Source: Rhea pennata (lineage: Eukaryota; Chordata; Aves; Rheiformes; Rheidae). Taken from it: a stretch of DNA of 64,000 nucleotides. Below the pieces are notes generated by a model, which ran no database searches, was not told where the DNA came from, and saw only the letters and a list, made by a program, of their open reading frames with translations. The translations under genes were made by a program, and so were the position numbers. Below are positions 1 through 15,400 of the stretch, one piece after another. Each line of letters starts with the position of its first letter. Position 1 is the stretch's first letter. The stretch lies in assembly GCF_028389875.1 (NCBI RefSeq), contig NC_084667.1, positions 58,258,570-58,322,569 on the forward strand, read 5' to 3'.

Positions 1-304
1 TGTGTTAAGGAAGTTGAGAACAAAGAATTATTCCTGAATATTCAGGAAAAAAAATATATCTTACTAAAAAGAGTTATTCCAATTTGATGTAGGTAATTGC
101 CAAGTAGGGAAAAGTAAGTAATACTTGTGGAAAAAAAATGTATTTTCTTCCCTATTAATATATATCACTGGCCTTAAGTATAGTATAGAGTTAAAATACC
201 AAGTGAGATTTGCATAGCTCAGGCTTACTCTTTAGGAAAGCCATTAGAGTTGTATTGTGGGTATATAAAAATTGAGATGAATAACTATGGGAGTCCATAC
301 TTAC

Positions 305-406
305 TGCTTGAACTTAGTGAGAGTTTTGTTAGCAGGAGTACCTATAATGTCATGGATTTTTGATATTTGGTCCAGTTCATTAGATCCAGGAAAGAGAGGC
401 TGTAAA
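305..406 (-). CDS. MOK: MOK coding exon 8 (C-lobe); last MOK exon in the window
   Basis: The acceptor is CTTCTTGCAG and the donor GTAAGT. It encodes [20 protein letters not shown] and on through TLTKFK, joining exon 7 as an in-phase Ser codon. It ends at phase 2, so at least one further exon must lie left of base 1. I saw no matching exon in 1-300. Confidence 0.94.
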
Positions 407-3400
407 CTGCAAGAAGAGATATTAGCATTATAGAATGCACATAGTTTAGGTGGCACTGCAGCAAGAGGAAGGTAAGAATTAGGATTATTCATTTGTAGAC
501 AGTTTAATACCAGCCAACAACTGAAAGATAATGTGAGCAGCAGATTAATGTAACTGTATTTTTGGACAGAAAGGGCAAATTGGGTTGTTGAAAAGAAATC
601 TGTAGTTACCCTGTCCTCACATTTTTGAGGTAAAATATGTAAAGAAAACATCCCTCCTGGTGAAAAGTAATGGATATGGGATTATGCTTTTTTTTTTTTA
701 GGGAAGTAGTAGATCCCAGGAGACATGTTTTCCTCCTTTTAAAACAGCAGAAACAAGCAGTCCCTCTTGCTGTATAAGCACATATAAATGTACGTTTACA
801 AGAAAAGTTCCACTCTTAACACGATTGTCTTTGTGAGCAACAATACTGCAAAGATGGTAATTTGAACTGCCCTCCTGAGCCTGACCCTCAGATAATATAA
901 AACTTGCCTAAGGTAATTGAAAATTGTTTTTATCAATACAGCAAGCTGACAACAAGTTAGGTACGCTTTTTTTTTTCTTGTTTACATTGCCTTTTTCCAT
1001 ACTAGCAAAGTCCCTAAATGAGATACTGTATCAAGTGTTTCCTTTGACATATAATTTAAGAAACACTTCTTCAGGGGCACCAATTGATTTTTGAAAGCAA
1101 AACATTCAGCTCTCCTTGTAGAAGGGAAACTTTTTAACTATTTGCAAATTCAAATACCTGGCTGCACACCTCTCTGAATGCCTTCACAAATCTCTGAGAG
1201 GAGGAAGGAGAGAAGAGAGGTCTGATTGATGTTGTACAGCTATACCTCTTGAGACAGAAGCAGTTGGGAATGGCTACTGTGTGCTACCAAAAAAAAAAAA
1301 AAAAAAAAAAAAAAGTGTTCTCTCTAAATTTAAAGCTGTGATTTACGGAAATACAACTGTGCAATCCCCAAAAAGTAAAATCCAGGAAATTCCAGACTGA
1401 TAAGGAACATAAAGACCAAGCAGACCAAGGTTTGAAAGGTAAGTACAGTTGAGTAAAAGATTAAAGAACATTTTTAAAAGGTGATCTAAAGTTTAAAGGC
1501 TTAATTTAATAAAATGTTCAACAGCAAAAATGGCAAGATACACTGAAGAAAACATAAAAACTTGTCCATAACTTCCTTTACCTTAGCAAAGCTGTATCTT
1601 TTTTAATTTAGTTATTTCCAATAAATATCCCTCATTTCTTTTCTGTATAACCAATCCTGAATACATCTATCAGGTGACTGAAAGCATGCAGTGGTTGCAA
1701 AGACTGAAATTTGTTAGGTCATGCTAAAACTATGAGGAAATATATTTAAGTTTTTTTGCTCCATAAAACTTTGTTTGCAGCATTTAATTTTCTTGCAAAA
1801 CTCCAAAGTCTACCTGATTCTGATTGCAATGGAAAGCAATGGCATTTTTAAAAAGCTTCTGGTCTCAATTTACTTTGCAAGAGAATTACCACATCTGAGA
1901 TTTTTCTGTTAACAGTTTTCTGACCAATATAAAACTGTTTCTATAAGTTAGCAGCTAAAACGTACAAGTTGTCATTTAATGTGGTGGCAGCAGCTGCACT
2001 TGCCATATGGAGGAGAAGGATAGAAGCAAAGCAAATGTTACCACTCCTGGTTGTGTATCAGAGGCAGTAGTGTGGGAGGATAACAGAGAAGAACTGCTGC
2101 TGTTGCTAGGACACAAAGATGGTGAAAAAATGCTCACAGTGGTTATTTCCCCCCCCCCTTTTTTTTGAAGACCAAATACAATTTCCTTTTTGAGTTATAG
2201 TTTTTACATCTTTGAAAATCTTAAAAGACTTTATTTCAGGTTTTCCTGAACTCCTCCTTGATTAGAACTCAGCTTCAAATTATTCCAGGACATAAGGTAA
2301 GAGAATAAGGGTCTGGAACTTACTGTTTTATAAACCATACTACCAAGTCACAGAGATGGTCGTCTTTAGTCTCCTCTGTTGTTGCAGAAGAGTAAGTCAA
2401 CAAGAGAGGAAAAAATATCATCAAGTATACTAACAAGACTGAGGATAGTTAGCGATGCTCATGACAGGAAGTGAGTCCCATTCTATAAATTCAGAGATAA
2501 CGTAGAGAAAATACATTTTTATCAAACAAATATGGAGCCAGTGAAAAACTGTTCAAACACTTGTTGTGCATGTAAATATTGTATTGTTGATACTATTTTC
2601 ACTAGAACATCCTACTGCTTTATTATTAACCTGCCATAAGGTGAAGCAAATACTGGAGAAGACAGGATTATTGCTTCATGAACCTTGCAGACTAATCAAA
2701 CAAGAAACTTCCACAAAACCATAGAAACAAAGATCATATTATTCATACCATGTGCTGCTTATATGATTTTCTTGATTAATAATAAGCAAGACAACACTGT
2801 AACTACACTTAACGTTGTACCTTGTGATTTCATAGAAAACACAGCCAGCACTCCACATATCCATTTTGTAACTATAGTAGCCATCTGTAAGTAAGCATTC
2901 AGGTGCTCGGTACCAGCGTGTGGATATATATTCTGTATATGGCTGCTTAGAATATATACTCCTACAAGATCCAAAGTCTCCTAATTTGAGGATACTGTGC
3001 TGCAAAAATAAATAATATGTTTTGACAAATTAGAAAACACTGAAATATTCAAGCAAAGAGTTTCCTTAAATGTGTGAGGTAGTCATCATGAAGGTAGTCA
3101 TAGATTACTGTAAGATTACACTTCAAGAAACTCCAAGGGACTATATGACATAACAATAAGCAATAAAAAACTTCCCTTATAGCAGATGTTTCATTATGGT
3201 AGTATAGCAGTGAAATCACATTTAAATAGCAAGTAGCTCCATGGCTTGGAGAGATGTCTCCCATACTGTGCACAAAAAGCTTTCTGTACATCATTAAAAG
3301 ACACAGCTAGGAGTTAATTGTAAAACATATGGACAACTACTGAAGGGAAGACTTCTAATAGCATATCTGGATTAAGATATTTTCTTAGAGTTACTGTGCT

Positions 3401-6400
3401 TAGCAGTGATATAATGGGTGTTTTTACAAAAGTTTCTCCTGTACATGTCTAAGACCTATAAGAAAAATCTATAAAAATAAAAATAAAATCTTAAATAAAA
3501 TCTTATAAAAAGAAAATAAAATCTTATAAAAGATTTTATTATAAAAGAAAATAAAACCTTATAAATTTTGATATCCTCACTCATCAAACATTAGCCAAAT
3601 AGCTCTGAAACTATCAGGGAAACATATTTCAATGAAGCAATCATTTGAAAACTAGTATCTTCTGCTCTCTTTTGTATGAATAACAACTTCTAACCTTAGA
3701 AATTAAATAGAGAGAGAAATGCAGAAATGAGCCCTATCACTTGTTATTAGGATAACATAGGAAAATACATATTTATACATGATAAAGAATAGTTTTTTAG
3801 ACTGGGGTGAACACAGGCTAGTTATAATGCAACTGATTCATTTTAGCCAATTACAAACTTGCTTGTTCCTTCCTCTGTATCAGGAATAAGATGAGAGGTA
3901 AGTGTGTGCGTGTGTGTGTGTGTAACTAATAAATATATATTTTTAAACTGTCTGTTCATGAAGATGCAGTATATTCTCAGAGTAGAAAGAAAAATACTGA
4001 TATACTTCACTTTCAGTTAAATATTCTCACACAAGATTAGTTACCTTTATTAATATGTTTTCTGGTTTCACATCTCTGTGAAATACTCCATTTCTGTACC
4101 AACATAAACACACCAAAGAGAAAAGTTCAGTGAAAGGATAAATAGTCTCAGTGTTTCTAAATTATTTGGGGGGGGGGGGAAGCTTCCTTCAGACTTACTG
4201 ATAACACAGTAAGAATTGAATTTTGCCACCAAGGTAGGACAACAGCTGCAGCTACAGGAAAGGAAGGGTAATGGAAGAAGAGCAAGTGCAGGAAGAAAGG
4301 CTCAAGCTTTCTACCCTTGCTTGCACCAGGGCTGCAGGAAGGGTTGAAAGGGCCACCCCCTCCCAGTAGCACTTACTGCAGCAGATACTACAGCTGCCTC
4401 CCTGGGGTGCTGGCTGCAGCATCAGCTGCCAGCTTGCCTTCCAGGCTCTGCTACAGGCAAAGGAGCATCTGGGCAATGGCTTTTTTTTCCACCCTGCAGC
4501 AGTCTGCTGCCCAGACAATTGCATGTCTCTGTTTAGAGAAGATCCTGAAATAAATGCATGATTTGCTACTGCAAAGCTGTTGCTGAACTAGGTCTCTTAC
4601 CTGTGTATGTGATCAAGAGATTTGCATAACTGATACATGTAGCTTATTATCTTTTTTTCAGGTAATGGCTTTCTCCTTCCTAGAATTAAATTTCAAGTTG
4701 TACAAGTTCCTTTTTGCAAACAACAGAATACAACAAAAGTTCTTCTTTAGCTTCCAATAATAGATTGATACTACCTTTTCCAATTATACTATTTCTGTCA
4801 TTTATAGCTAGCTTTGTAATCAAATTTCCACTCAAATTAGGACAAAATTTAAATTTCAGTATACACCAGAATAGTTCAGCTAACACAATTGTCAATTCAA
4901 TGGTCTATAAACCTCCTTAGCTTTTACTGCATGTTTTGCAGACTTGGCAAAGGACACTGCTTCAGATCATTAAGTTTTATTATGGTAATTTGCAATACCT
5001 GTTTATCCAAATTCTAATAGAACTGGAATATTTCACTTCTAAATATCTAATTTCCTTTCTAAACAAAGTAACTGTCCTTAAGGTTCAAGACACGTATCAA
5101 TCATTTCAACTTAGTGCAATGTTTAAATGACTGTGACTCTCATTTGACATGCAAATTACAGGTCAACCCAAGTAGTTCAGCTTGCTATTGCAGCTGTGCA
5201 AGAATAAGTTATAAAATTAATGTATTTTCCAAAAACATTCAATAACTACTCAGCTTTTTTCTTTGATAGGCTCCAGAGGCCTTTTAATCTTGCTATAATG
5301 CCTTTATATAATGTTGCAATGTCAACAACAGAGGCAGAAATGACCAAAATTTTGAAAAAAACAAAGCGAATAGTGATCTGCATGATGACAGTAGTATGAG
5401 TAATTGGCTGGAGAAGAGGAAGGAGATTATCTGGTCACTAACTCATTGAGAATGCAAATCATAGCAGGCAGTGGGACTTGTGTTCCTAACTGATTACAGT
5501 AGTCCTCGAGTCAGTCACCATAATCCACTGAGCAGGATTAGATAACAAAGCACTTGAAACAGTACCAGTTACATTAGGAATTGTAAATGGTGTTTTCCAC
5601 AACAGGGTTTTTATTTATAATAGAAAAGATAAAATTTAGATAAAATTTTTCTCTTCAAACCAGCTGATGCTTTTGGCCTTTTCCTTAATTCCACTGACAG
5701 ACTCATGTTATTTCAATCAAGGCTATCTGTCTTTACACAAAGTCATAATTCTCTTGGTATTAATTTATAGTGATATCAAAAATAATTTAATAACTAGAAA
5801 CCAATCTTGTCTTTTGTTTAATCAAGAACAGTCTTGTCATTTAAAGCAATGAAAATATAAGGCTCAGAAAGAGGTGGACAAGATGCCTCAAACAAAAATG
5901 ACTGCAGCCACAAGCACTGCCGCCTTATGATTTGCTTAATTACTTCCAAATAAGGTTTCTCTAATGATATATCTGAAAGTAGAAGAGCATGTGCTCCACA
6001 TTTTTAGTAGTGACTTGTAAAGAGAAAATAATTGAGCATGTCTTTTATTGTAAAGCCCTGGTTTTTAAAGTTTTTCATTGCAAAATTATATATGAATTAT
6101 ACTTTCTTGAAATTTTTCTGGCTTAAAGCTTTTTATAGCTGTTCTGTGCCTATATTAAACTTTCATAAACTTTTACATAACTTTACAAACTTTACATAAA
6201 CTTTTAAAAACTTCTCTATTAAAATTTTTCAAGGTTCATAATATTTGGGAAATGACAAATGTTAGCATTACTATACAGTGTAAGAATATAAAAATCTACA
6301 AATTGTCTGAAATAGAAGTACTTTTATACACTCTAAAATCATTTTTGTCAGATCATCTATAATATATACAGTTTAGTTCTACATATTAACAATGTATTCC

Positions 6401-9400
6401 ATCAAATCATAATACTGAAAATTACAATGGAGCTCCTTCTACTTGTGATCGTTATCCAGATAGCTGCAATTAATAAGTGTTATGGCTCAAAATTAATTTT
6501 AATTTTCAATTTAATTACATATTTGGAATTTCTGCCAAATATTTATTATTTAAAATGACTGGCATGTTTGATGATAGGCTTTGCAATAAGCCACAAAGAC
6601 TGACTTGGGAGAGAAAAAGAAACAAACCCAGTATTTCTCCTCCATAATAAACTGTGGCGTTGACACTTATGTCCACCTTGAAACTCATAACTGAATTTCT
6701 GGAAAATGCGTCAATTCTAAAATGTTAAACACTTGACACATTCAACTGAAACACTTTAATAATCACAAATGTCAAAATACTTGGTTTTAACTTGCTTGTT
6801 CAACTGTGTATTTACTTTCGTAAGAATCTCCGCAGGAATCTGTTGTTTGTTTTCTCATTTTATTCTGTGGCTTGACAACACCTCTCACCCTGCATGTTAT
6901 CACTTCATGTAGGGTGCGGACAGCAGTATATCATGGGAAACACAGTCCAAATAAAATGCAGCCCATAAAGAAGAACCAACAAGCAGGTTTAAAGGTATAC
7001 TTAAATTAATGCTTAGTTAACTCTTAACTGCACCATTTCAGATCACGATTGAACCAGGACTTCCTTTTGAACTGATTCACCATGAAATAATCTTTTTCAA
7101 AAAAGTTGCCGGACAAATACCATCCTATGGAAAGCTTAATTTAAAAACTTTTCATTTTAAATTTAAAAAATAGAGTAGAATAAACTGCTGAAGCTATTAG
7201 AATTACTTCCATTTCCATACAATGTTTGATACTGTAGGATTTTCACATGAAAAGAATAAGAGAAATACTGAAAAATGTACACCAAATAAAAGCAGATATT
7301 CTAGGAAGAAAAGTGCAGTTAAAATATAAACCTAACCATTTTGATATTTGTAACTGAAATGCAGTATCTTTCCTGGAAGAAGAAGATGCAGGATTGGTTT
7401 TAAGGCACTAGACTAACTTCTATATTCTACTACTTACTCAGCCTTAATATCACAAGCTTATCTTGGTACAATAAAATGCCTAATTAAAAACACGAAATAT
7501 CCATGACTACTTCTGTGACAACAAGCAGAGTCATAACAAGTGTATTTTAATCTCAAATTTCTATTTAGGTCAGGATTGGAGTTAGTCCCTTTGTTACAGA
7601 TCTGAATACACAGTCTCACTAATGGAATATTTGTGAGCAAGTCTTTTACCTAAACTGTTACACTGGATACCGGTTGTGTGTAGAATTATTTAAATGAATC
7701 TTTAACTGTTAAGACATTATAAATTCAACAAAAATATCCTCTTGTAATATTAAAATTGTAAAAGTGCCCTTCCATTTGGTGTCTATATGAGACGAGATTT
7801 TAAATCAGTTTATGTTCTTAACTTTTTTATTGGAACGCTTCTTCAAGCTTTATGGTCTCCCACCTGTTTTGACAAACAGCTCCAAAATTTTTAAATATAG
7901 GTTTCAGGGAGCAATGTGATGTTACGGCGAAAACTTGATAAAAGGTACTAGATATAAAAATTGAAAGTCATTATTCTTCATTGATCTGGTAATCTTTTGA
8001 ACAAATGGGAATAATATTCTTATTGATTTGTTACAGTCCTGATTAATAAGCAACCTGTTTAAGTTGTGTTATTCCTTGTTATATATAAAGCAAACGTGTT
8101 TTGTAATCAGGTTTGACTGTAGAAATAAACGGCCGTTGCCCTGACTCATTAAAACCTTCTGCATGCATCCATGCATTAAAAAACAGAGTATACTGCACTG
8201 GAAATAAATAATGTATAAAACAGTACAGCAGAAATTTTTGCTATACATTTCATAATATGTAACTGTGAACAGCCAAGTGAAAAAAAATTAATTCCACTTT
8301 GTGATCTTCACAAGGAGGGTTTGTATGTTTCTTAAGCATATGCTACATACCTCTTATCAGCTCATAAATATTCATGTCCATAAGTTCACATATCAGTGAA
8401 AGGGAGCCAGCTTTTTTGTCACTGAAGAAACAAATAAGGAGACTTTAAGCTAGAAATAAAATTTACATGTTGATTTATACACAACAGAAAAAAAATACTT
8501 AGGTTAGTTTAAACAGTATTAAAACCAGATATTTTCCTTTTTAATTGATGTTTTCTCAAAGAAGTTTTCCAGTTTAAGGTCTGAAGTATCATAGGTTTAG
8601 TTTATTCTAGCGTCCATTGCAAAAGTTAACTGATTTACTCTGTGAAGCTAACTGAATGCTTGTTTTCTACGTACAACACGCTGTTTAATATCAAGAAATT
8701 GTCAGTAAGTTAACTGACACAATCTTGCAATAAAAGATAGGAGCCCATTATGCCATGTATGAAAAGACTTACTAGTTAAGTAACCAAAACTGTTCTGTTG
8801 CATGAAAACAAGTATCTGATTAGACTTTACATTTTGTTGACAATAGCAGTTTTAGGTATTATTACCATACGATACTACATCTGACACTATTTTCCATTTC
8901 ACAGCCCTGAAGAGGCAGATGTCTTCTGCTCTTTAGCTTTACTTATGAGAGGATAATTGCATTAAAGTTCATCCTCTCTGCAATGTTCCATTAACCCAGA
9001 CAGCAAAGGACTGAGGGTACAATCTGCAACTATAGACAGACTGTGAAAGAGCTAGGAGAGCTGGCTGGCCATCTGGATCGCGCTTAGTTAACAACATAGC
9101 AGCTGAATCTGAGAATTTCAGAAAACGAAGCTGCTCACATGATTACCAGCTTTCCATATATTTGTGGGAAACAGATCTGTCAATAATGGTATAGTACCAG
9201 AGGCTTGAGCAGTGGAATAAGACAGTTTGAAAAGCAAATGAAAAAAAATATTTTAAGCAGTAAACAAGCTGTGTTATGTATTTGAATAATGAACTACATG
9301 TCTGTTCTTGAACAGTGATGAAGTATAACTCACAATAATGGAGTAAATGCTGTCGTAAAACCTGATTTCTTTGTGAAGCAGAACATGTCCTCAAAAGACA

Positions 9401-12400
9401 CTTAAGTGCCTAATGAGGCAAGAAGGAACCCAACTTCACCACTGACTGATCTTTGTTCAAATTCATAGCTCAGCTGCTGCCTAATTTAGCTATCTAAACT
9501 TCTATCATTTGCAAAGGGGTACCTGTAAGGGTAGCTACAAAATGATGCTGCTAAATAGTTTGCCTGGAACCCTAGTTCAAACTGACAAATCAAAGTACAT
9601 TCCTGGAAGTACAGAGCCTGGTTCAGCAGGTAAGCTCTGAGCACACCTAAACAAAATGCAGTCTCTAGTAGACATGAAGCTGTGAGCTGGTGGATGTGAA
9701 CGTTTGTCTGTCTTATTTCTGCTCCTCCTCCAAAACAGGCTATTCAATGGTCTGATAGTTAAAGCACGTTTTGGATATAGGATACAGGTTCAGATCACCA
9801 GCAAATATTACACATTATGATATGAAATTTAGCTATGGTTAAAACATCTCTAGTCTGTCATTTTAATGCTGATGTTGAAGTATTTTTCAGATTGCTGCAA
9901 AAGAGTCAGGACAAGTGAGAATTATATCATATCTGTTTAACATAAAAAGGATGAAGACTTGAGAATTTGACAAAACGGCTGGGTTTTCTTTCTGTTGGAA
10001 TAAAAAGCTGATTAAATTCCCACAGATTGTCCCTAGGCTAAAAAGTTACTAGAAATAGGAGAAATAAAGGAATTAGGAGAAAGGAAATGAATACACCATA
10101 CTTACAAAACAACTTCATGTAACGTAAGGATATTAGGATGTGGATTCAGCCGCCTTAGTGCTTGTATTTCTCTCAGATTATTCACTTGTTCAATACTAAA
10201 AGTGAATTAAAAACAAAAACAAGTGGAAGTACATGCAATCAGGGACTGACTTAAATTGTTTCTCCCTGCTATAAGACTGTCAGAACCACCTCCACTATAG
10301 TCTCTACTTGAACCCTCAAATAAAGGACCAGATAAATTGTTTGCCTGCTTAGTTTATTTTTTTTTTTGTTGTTGATGATGTTTTATAGAACAAATCCATA
10401 ATCTTAAAAATGGGCAGGACTCTGGCTGTATTCCTTTTTGCAGTCCAGAGTAGCTGGGCTTACCTAGACAAGGTAAGTAGTAATATATTGTTGATGTACT
10501 CCAGAGATCAGTTACCATCCCAAGAAGGTACCTGGGGAGGAATTTTGTCTCATAATACCATGATACAGATGATTCTGAGCTGGTTTAGCATACATACCAA
10601 CTATTGCTCAGCATAATGCTGAAAGCGACAGTCTAGCCTTGCCAAAACATAACATTTAAAATTAAATTTTAATGTTAACCCTTTTTGTGAAAAATAGATG
10701 CTATTCAGCTTCTCAGTTTAAAAATTATGTTGCCCTTCTAGATGTTAATAAACAACAATCATATGCTATAGAAACTCTGGGCAATTTAAGCAGTTTTGCA
10801 CACTATTTAATAGATCAGAACAAGACATGTATGCCCTTTCACAGTCTGAATTAAAGATAGCTAAAACATTGAATCTTTATCTTCCAGTTTGAAACTAAGA
10901 TAAACCTATTGTACAGCTAAGTTCTGTTTAAAATACTATTATCTCTTGCTGAAATACAGCATTTCACCAAAATAATCTGTCAGTTGATTTATCGAGGTGT
11001 TAAAAGTCTGAAAGACATTTTAACTTTTACATGAAAAAAAAAACCTGCTGCTTAAGCCCTGAGTTGTATAACACCTTGATGTAATTAAGCAGTTACTTTA
11101 AATACATTTTTGACCACAATTGGACAAATTTGATCAGTAGGAGACAATGTATAAATGGACCAACAATTTTCTACCATATAGCAGAGAATTCACATTCCCT
11201 GAATATATTTGGGTTTGTTTTTTTTTACTTACAGTAATTTTTTTCAAACCTCCATTTTCCTTAGTCTCTGAAGCTCTGAGTTACATTATGGAATCTCACC
11301 TAAGAGCAAAAGGTCCAATTTCACTTCTTACTTACAAATGTGTCACTCCCACTGACATCAATATGAAATTAATATACTTAACTAAGAATACAAATTCACC
11401 AACCAAAAAGGGCTGTGTTTTGTGATCAATCTTTTGGAGCATGTCAAACATAAGTCTCCAATTACTTCCACATTGCCTTCTCACCTATTTTTCCAACTGA
11501 TAATAAGTACTTATTTTGTGACTAGGTAGTGTCTTGCTGATGGATGTAATCAAACATAAATGCAAGTAGAAGGTAGAACTAATACTACAAAAGGACTAAG
11601 GATAAATGTGGTGTTTTTGACTCACATTAAAACATGAAACTGAAAAAATATCAACTTGGGGGGGGGCATTTAAGCATTCCTTCTGCTATTATGTACAGCA
11701 GGAAGAAAAACAACATAAGCATATTCAGTGTATGTGGAAAGGCATAAATAAACTATTTATAATTTCGAAATAAACTAAGCTATTTAACTCTCATTCCTCT
11801 TATTTTATACTTGACCCTCGTGGCTAGGCAGCATTTACTATAGTGAGTGACATCAATTGGACTGCTCACTGAAATAACCACAAAGCCAAATAGGAAGTCC
11901 CTTCATTATTTCTTTCTATACTTTATGCAAACCTTTTTAATACATGTCTGTTCAGAAACCTTTATTTAGTCTTAATTTCACATTTCCAAACTGAATTTGA
12001 ATAAGATTTTCAGTAGTAATATAATTAATTATGCATACCTTTCAAAATGTTGTTTCATGTGTTTACAGGCATAGTATTTTCCATCCCTAAGACTCAGCAT
12101 CTTCAGAACATCAGAAAATGTTCCCTCTCCTATCTTACCAATTGTTCTATATTCTAAAAAAATAAAAATATACATTTCAGTATGTTTAAAATACAGATTT
12201 TAATAAACACTGGATATCAATCCATAACTGATTTGTTAAATTCTGACTCCTGGCATATTTAAAAAGAAAAACAAAAAACAGTCTTTTGGTTAACAGATCA
12301 GTTATTTGAGAGAAAATAAAGTGAATAAGAGCAAATGGAATTTTATTGCCCACATTACAGCAATCCATACTACTGAAAGTAAAATACAGTAATTCAGTCC

Positions 12401-15400
12401 TGAAGACTAAACTACCTCTGTGCTCAGAGACATGATGCCTCTAGACCCAGCACTGAAATAACATCCTTTTTTCTGCTGTGATGCATTAGTAACTCATAAC
12501 TAAGTTTAGTCTTTGTTTCTTTTAGCAAGAGTACTCTCTATTTGCCTTGTACTCAATGTATACAATTATTTTGAAAAGCAAGTGTATCTTGGCATTTTTC
12601 CCAGTGTGGTTTTTAGTGCAGCAGTTACTGATTAAAAAGAGTTATTCCCATATTAAATTCAGATATGGGTTTTCAATGGGCCAAAAAAAACCCCCACACT
12701 TTATTTTAATATCAAAGTGCAAAAAATACCAGAAACAAGAATGTGAAAGGAAGCTTTAGTTTGTTCACAGAGTTTTAAGAGATAAAGCAGATAGCCTAAG
12801 GGTTATAAAGAAAGCTTTATTTAAATTAATTCTCGAGACTTTTCCTGACTTTATTGATGTTCCTTTTCTTTCCTACTTTATTCTCTTTTGGCTTTGTGAT
12901 TAACTGTTGCTCACTCACTCTCACTGACCGGATCCTTCACCCATGGTGTCCTCCTTTTTCTCTTTATTTTTAGTATATAAGGATGCTATCCTGGCTAATT
13001 TTTCCATTAATTTCATCTACGGAAGAAACAGTTCTGGCTAGCTTTATGTTCCTGCTGCTTTTGACAACCTCTTATTATTCAAGAAAGAGATCCAAAACCA
13101 GTCATCTTGGGGGAGGCAGAGTAGGAAACCTCTTATTCAACCTTTTACAGGAATAAGAATGACTGTAGGAGCTATGTGGTAGCAGTAAATTTAGTAAAAT
13201 GAAATGCTGTGTGTTACTGTGACAATATTCCCTGGCATGGATTTGGCCAATGCCAGCCACCACTCACTCAAGCTCCTCTCTAGCCTGGTATGAGGAGCCA
13301 GAACTTGCTACAGTCATTCCACAAGTACAGTTTGTTTTTTTTTGGAGGATAAGAGAAGTTACTAGCGTAGATGTTGGGCCACTTCATGTCAATTGGTCTC
13401 TGTGTCCAAGCTTTCCCCTTTCAAATCCCCCTTTCTCCAACATAGTAGCAACACTTCTGAGAGAACTGTCCTTTGCTCTTGTCATTGTTATCATCTGCTG
13501 GTCAGGTTCTTTCTGATCATCATCCATCATGCTGTTCCTCTGCTGGAAACATTTTTGTCTCCTAGACTTTCTTTAAAAGCCAATTCTCTCCAGAAATTCA
13601 AATACCCTTTTCACTTCCTAAACATGCTTTCCCTTTTTTTCCTTGAACTGACAAACTGAGCCATCTGAACTAGAAAAGTAGGAAAAGTAGAGCAATTTAT
13701 AAACAGTAAGACTGCCTAATGCTCTCTTTCATAAAGAGAATTTACACACAGCTGTTTTAAAAGTAGAAACAGGATTTGAAAATCATTACGGTGAATGAGG
13801 TACTATCTGTCAAAGATACTCCAAAATAGGGAAGAGACCACGATACTCTTTAATTCTGGTGGCTGTTATTTGATAAACCTGGTCAATTGATGGTGCAAGC
13901 AGGATGATCCCTAAGGATCAGTGATCACTAAGCAACATTACTGAGCAAGTAACATGCTTTGTTGTCAAGATCACACTTTGCACTGTTTCCTCTACCACTC
14001 CTCCACTTATATCTAACTATTTAAACAGGAAATTTAAGCTAGAGATAAATTAAAAATACTTAAATCCCCCTGTTACAGAATTCTAAAGAAAAATTGGCAA
14101 GAGTTTTTTTGGTAGCAACTGATATTCTCCAATCAGTCACATACGCATTGACGAGGCTATATGTTCACACAATGTCAGAGCCAGTCTCTGCATTGAAAAT
14201 ACCCACAGCAGCTACAAAAACCTAGTTATTTCCTGACCTACTTGGTTCTAATAAATGACAATGTCACATATATTTTTTCCTTAATTGCAAGTAATTGATT
14301 TTCTGGCATAAAAGAATTAAAATTAGATGAACTGAAAACAAAACACAAATTTCTGGGGTATTTCAGCCTTATGTGTTAAAGATTCAAAGTACTTAGGCAA
14401 AGAAACACAGGTAAAGCATTATTTTATAAATTTATTTAAAGTATCAAGAAATATATAAATGGAAATAAGATAATATAGGTTTATTTAATTTCTTGCTTAT
14501 ATTTTGTCCTATACACATTTATTCTTTCCTAAAGAGAAGTCCACATTACAGTGGATGGCTGACAAGCATTTGATTTTTTTTTTTTTAATCTGAAGAGTTT
14601 TAGTAGCATAAGAAGAGTTAGCTCTTTATTCACTTTAAAACATTCTTACAGTACTAAGACTTTTTTTCCATGTAAACACAGTGTATGGTATATTATCTTA
14701 ATTTTACAAAAGTAAGCTAGCCATACACACAGAAATACACTCATAGCAAACACCTGATGTTCAGCCTGGCAAACATGTAAGAGATAGCTATCATCTCCAC
14801 CAGCAGAAAGAAAAACAGAAAGACCCGAATAATGTCAATTGATTCAGTGAAGTGCAGAATCAGGAATGAGAATTGCGTTATTTGAAACTTCTCTTTGAGG
14901 CACAAAAATCAACATGTAAACTCTCAACAAAACATGACAGGCCACTGCAGAGACTTTTTCTCCTAGGGAGAAAAATGAGAAAATGAACATGTTAAGGTTA
15001 GTTACTACTTAATACAATATTGAAAGGAACTCAGATATTCTAAGAAGAGAATAAGAGTTTATATAGAAGAGAAATACAATTTAAACTTTGAGTGTATTTA
15101 CAATTTAATTCAAACTTTGAATTTGCATTCACAAGCAAAGAGTTTTTTGAGATTCTTAAAAACCCACTTCTGCACCACATAGCTTGCTCTTCAAAAGTGA
15201 CTCAGTGACAAATACAAAAGTCCTACTGACTTCAAACAAGCACCAAAAGAGAAAAATTAGGCTTAAGCATTTCATTTTTAAGCTATGAAGCTAACTGCAG
15301 CTACAAAACAAAACTAATTACCAGTCATTTTATACCTGAATTTATGATAGTCTCAAGTGAAGAATGACAGAAGTTTTAAAAATGTTATGAACAGTTCAAG

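Noticed and set aside
1-300. Search for the next MOK exon at the left edge
   Set aside because: No minus-strand segment with acceptor and donor encodes the expected C-lobe continuation; it must lie outside the window.
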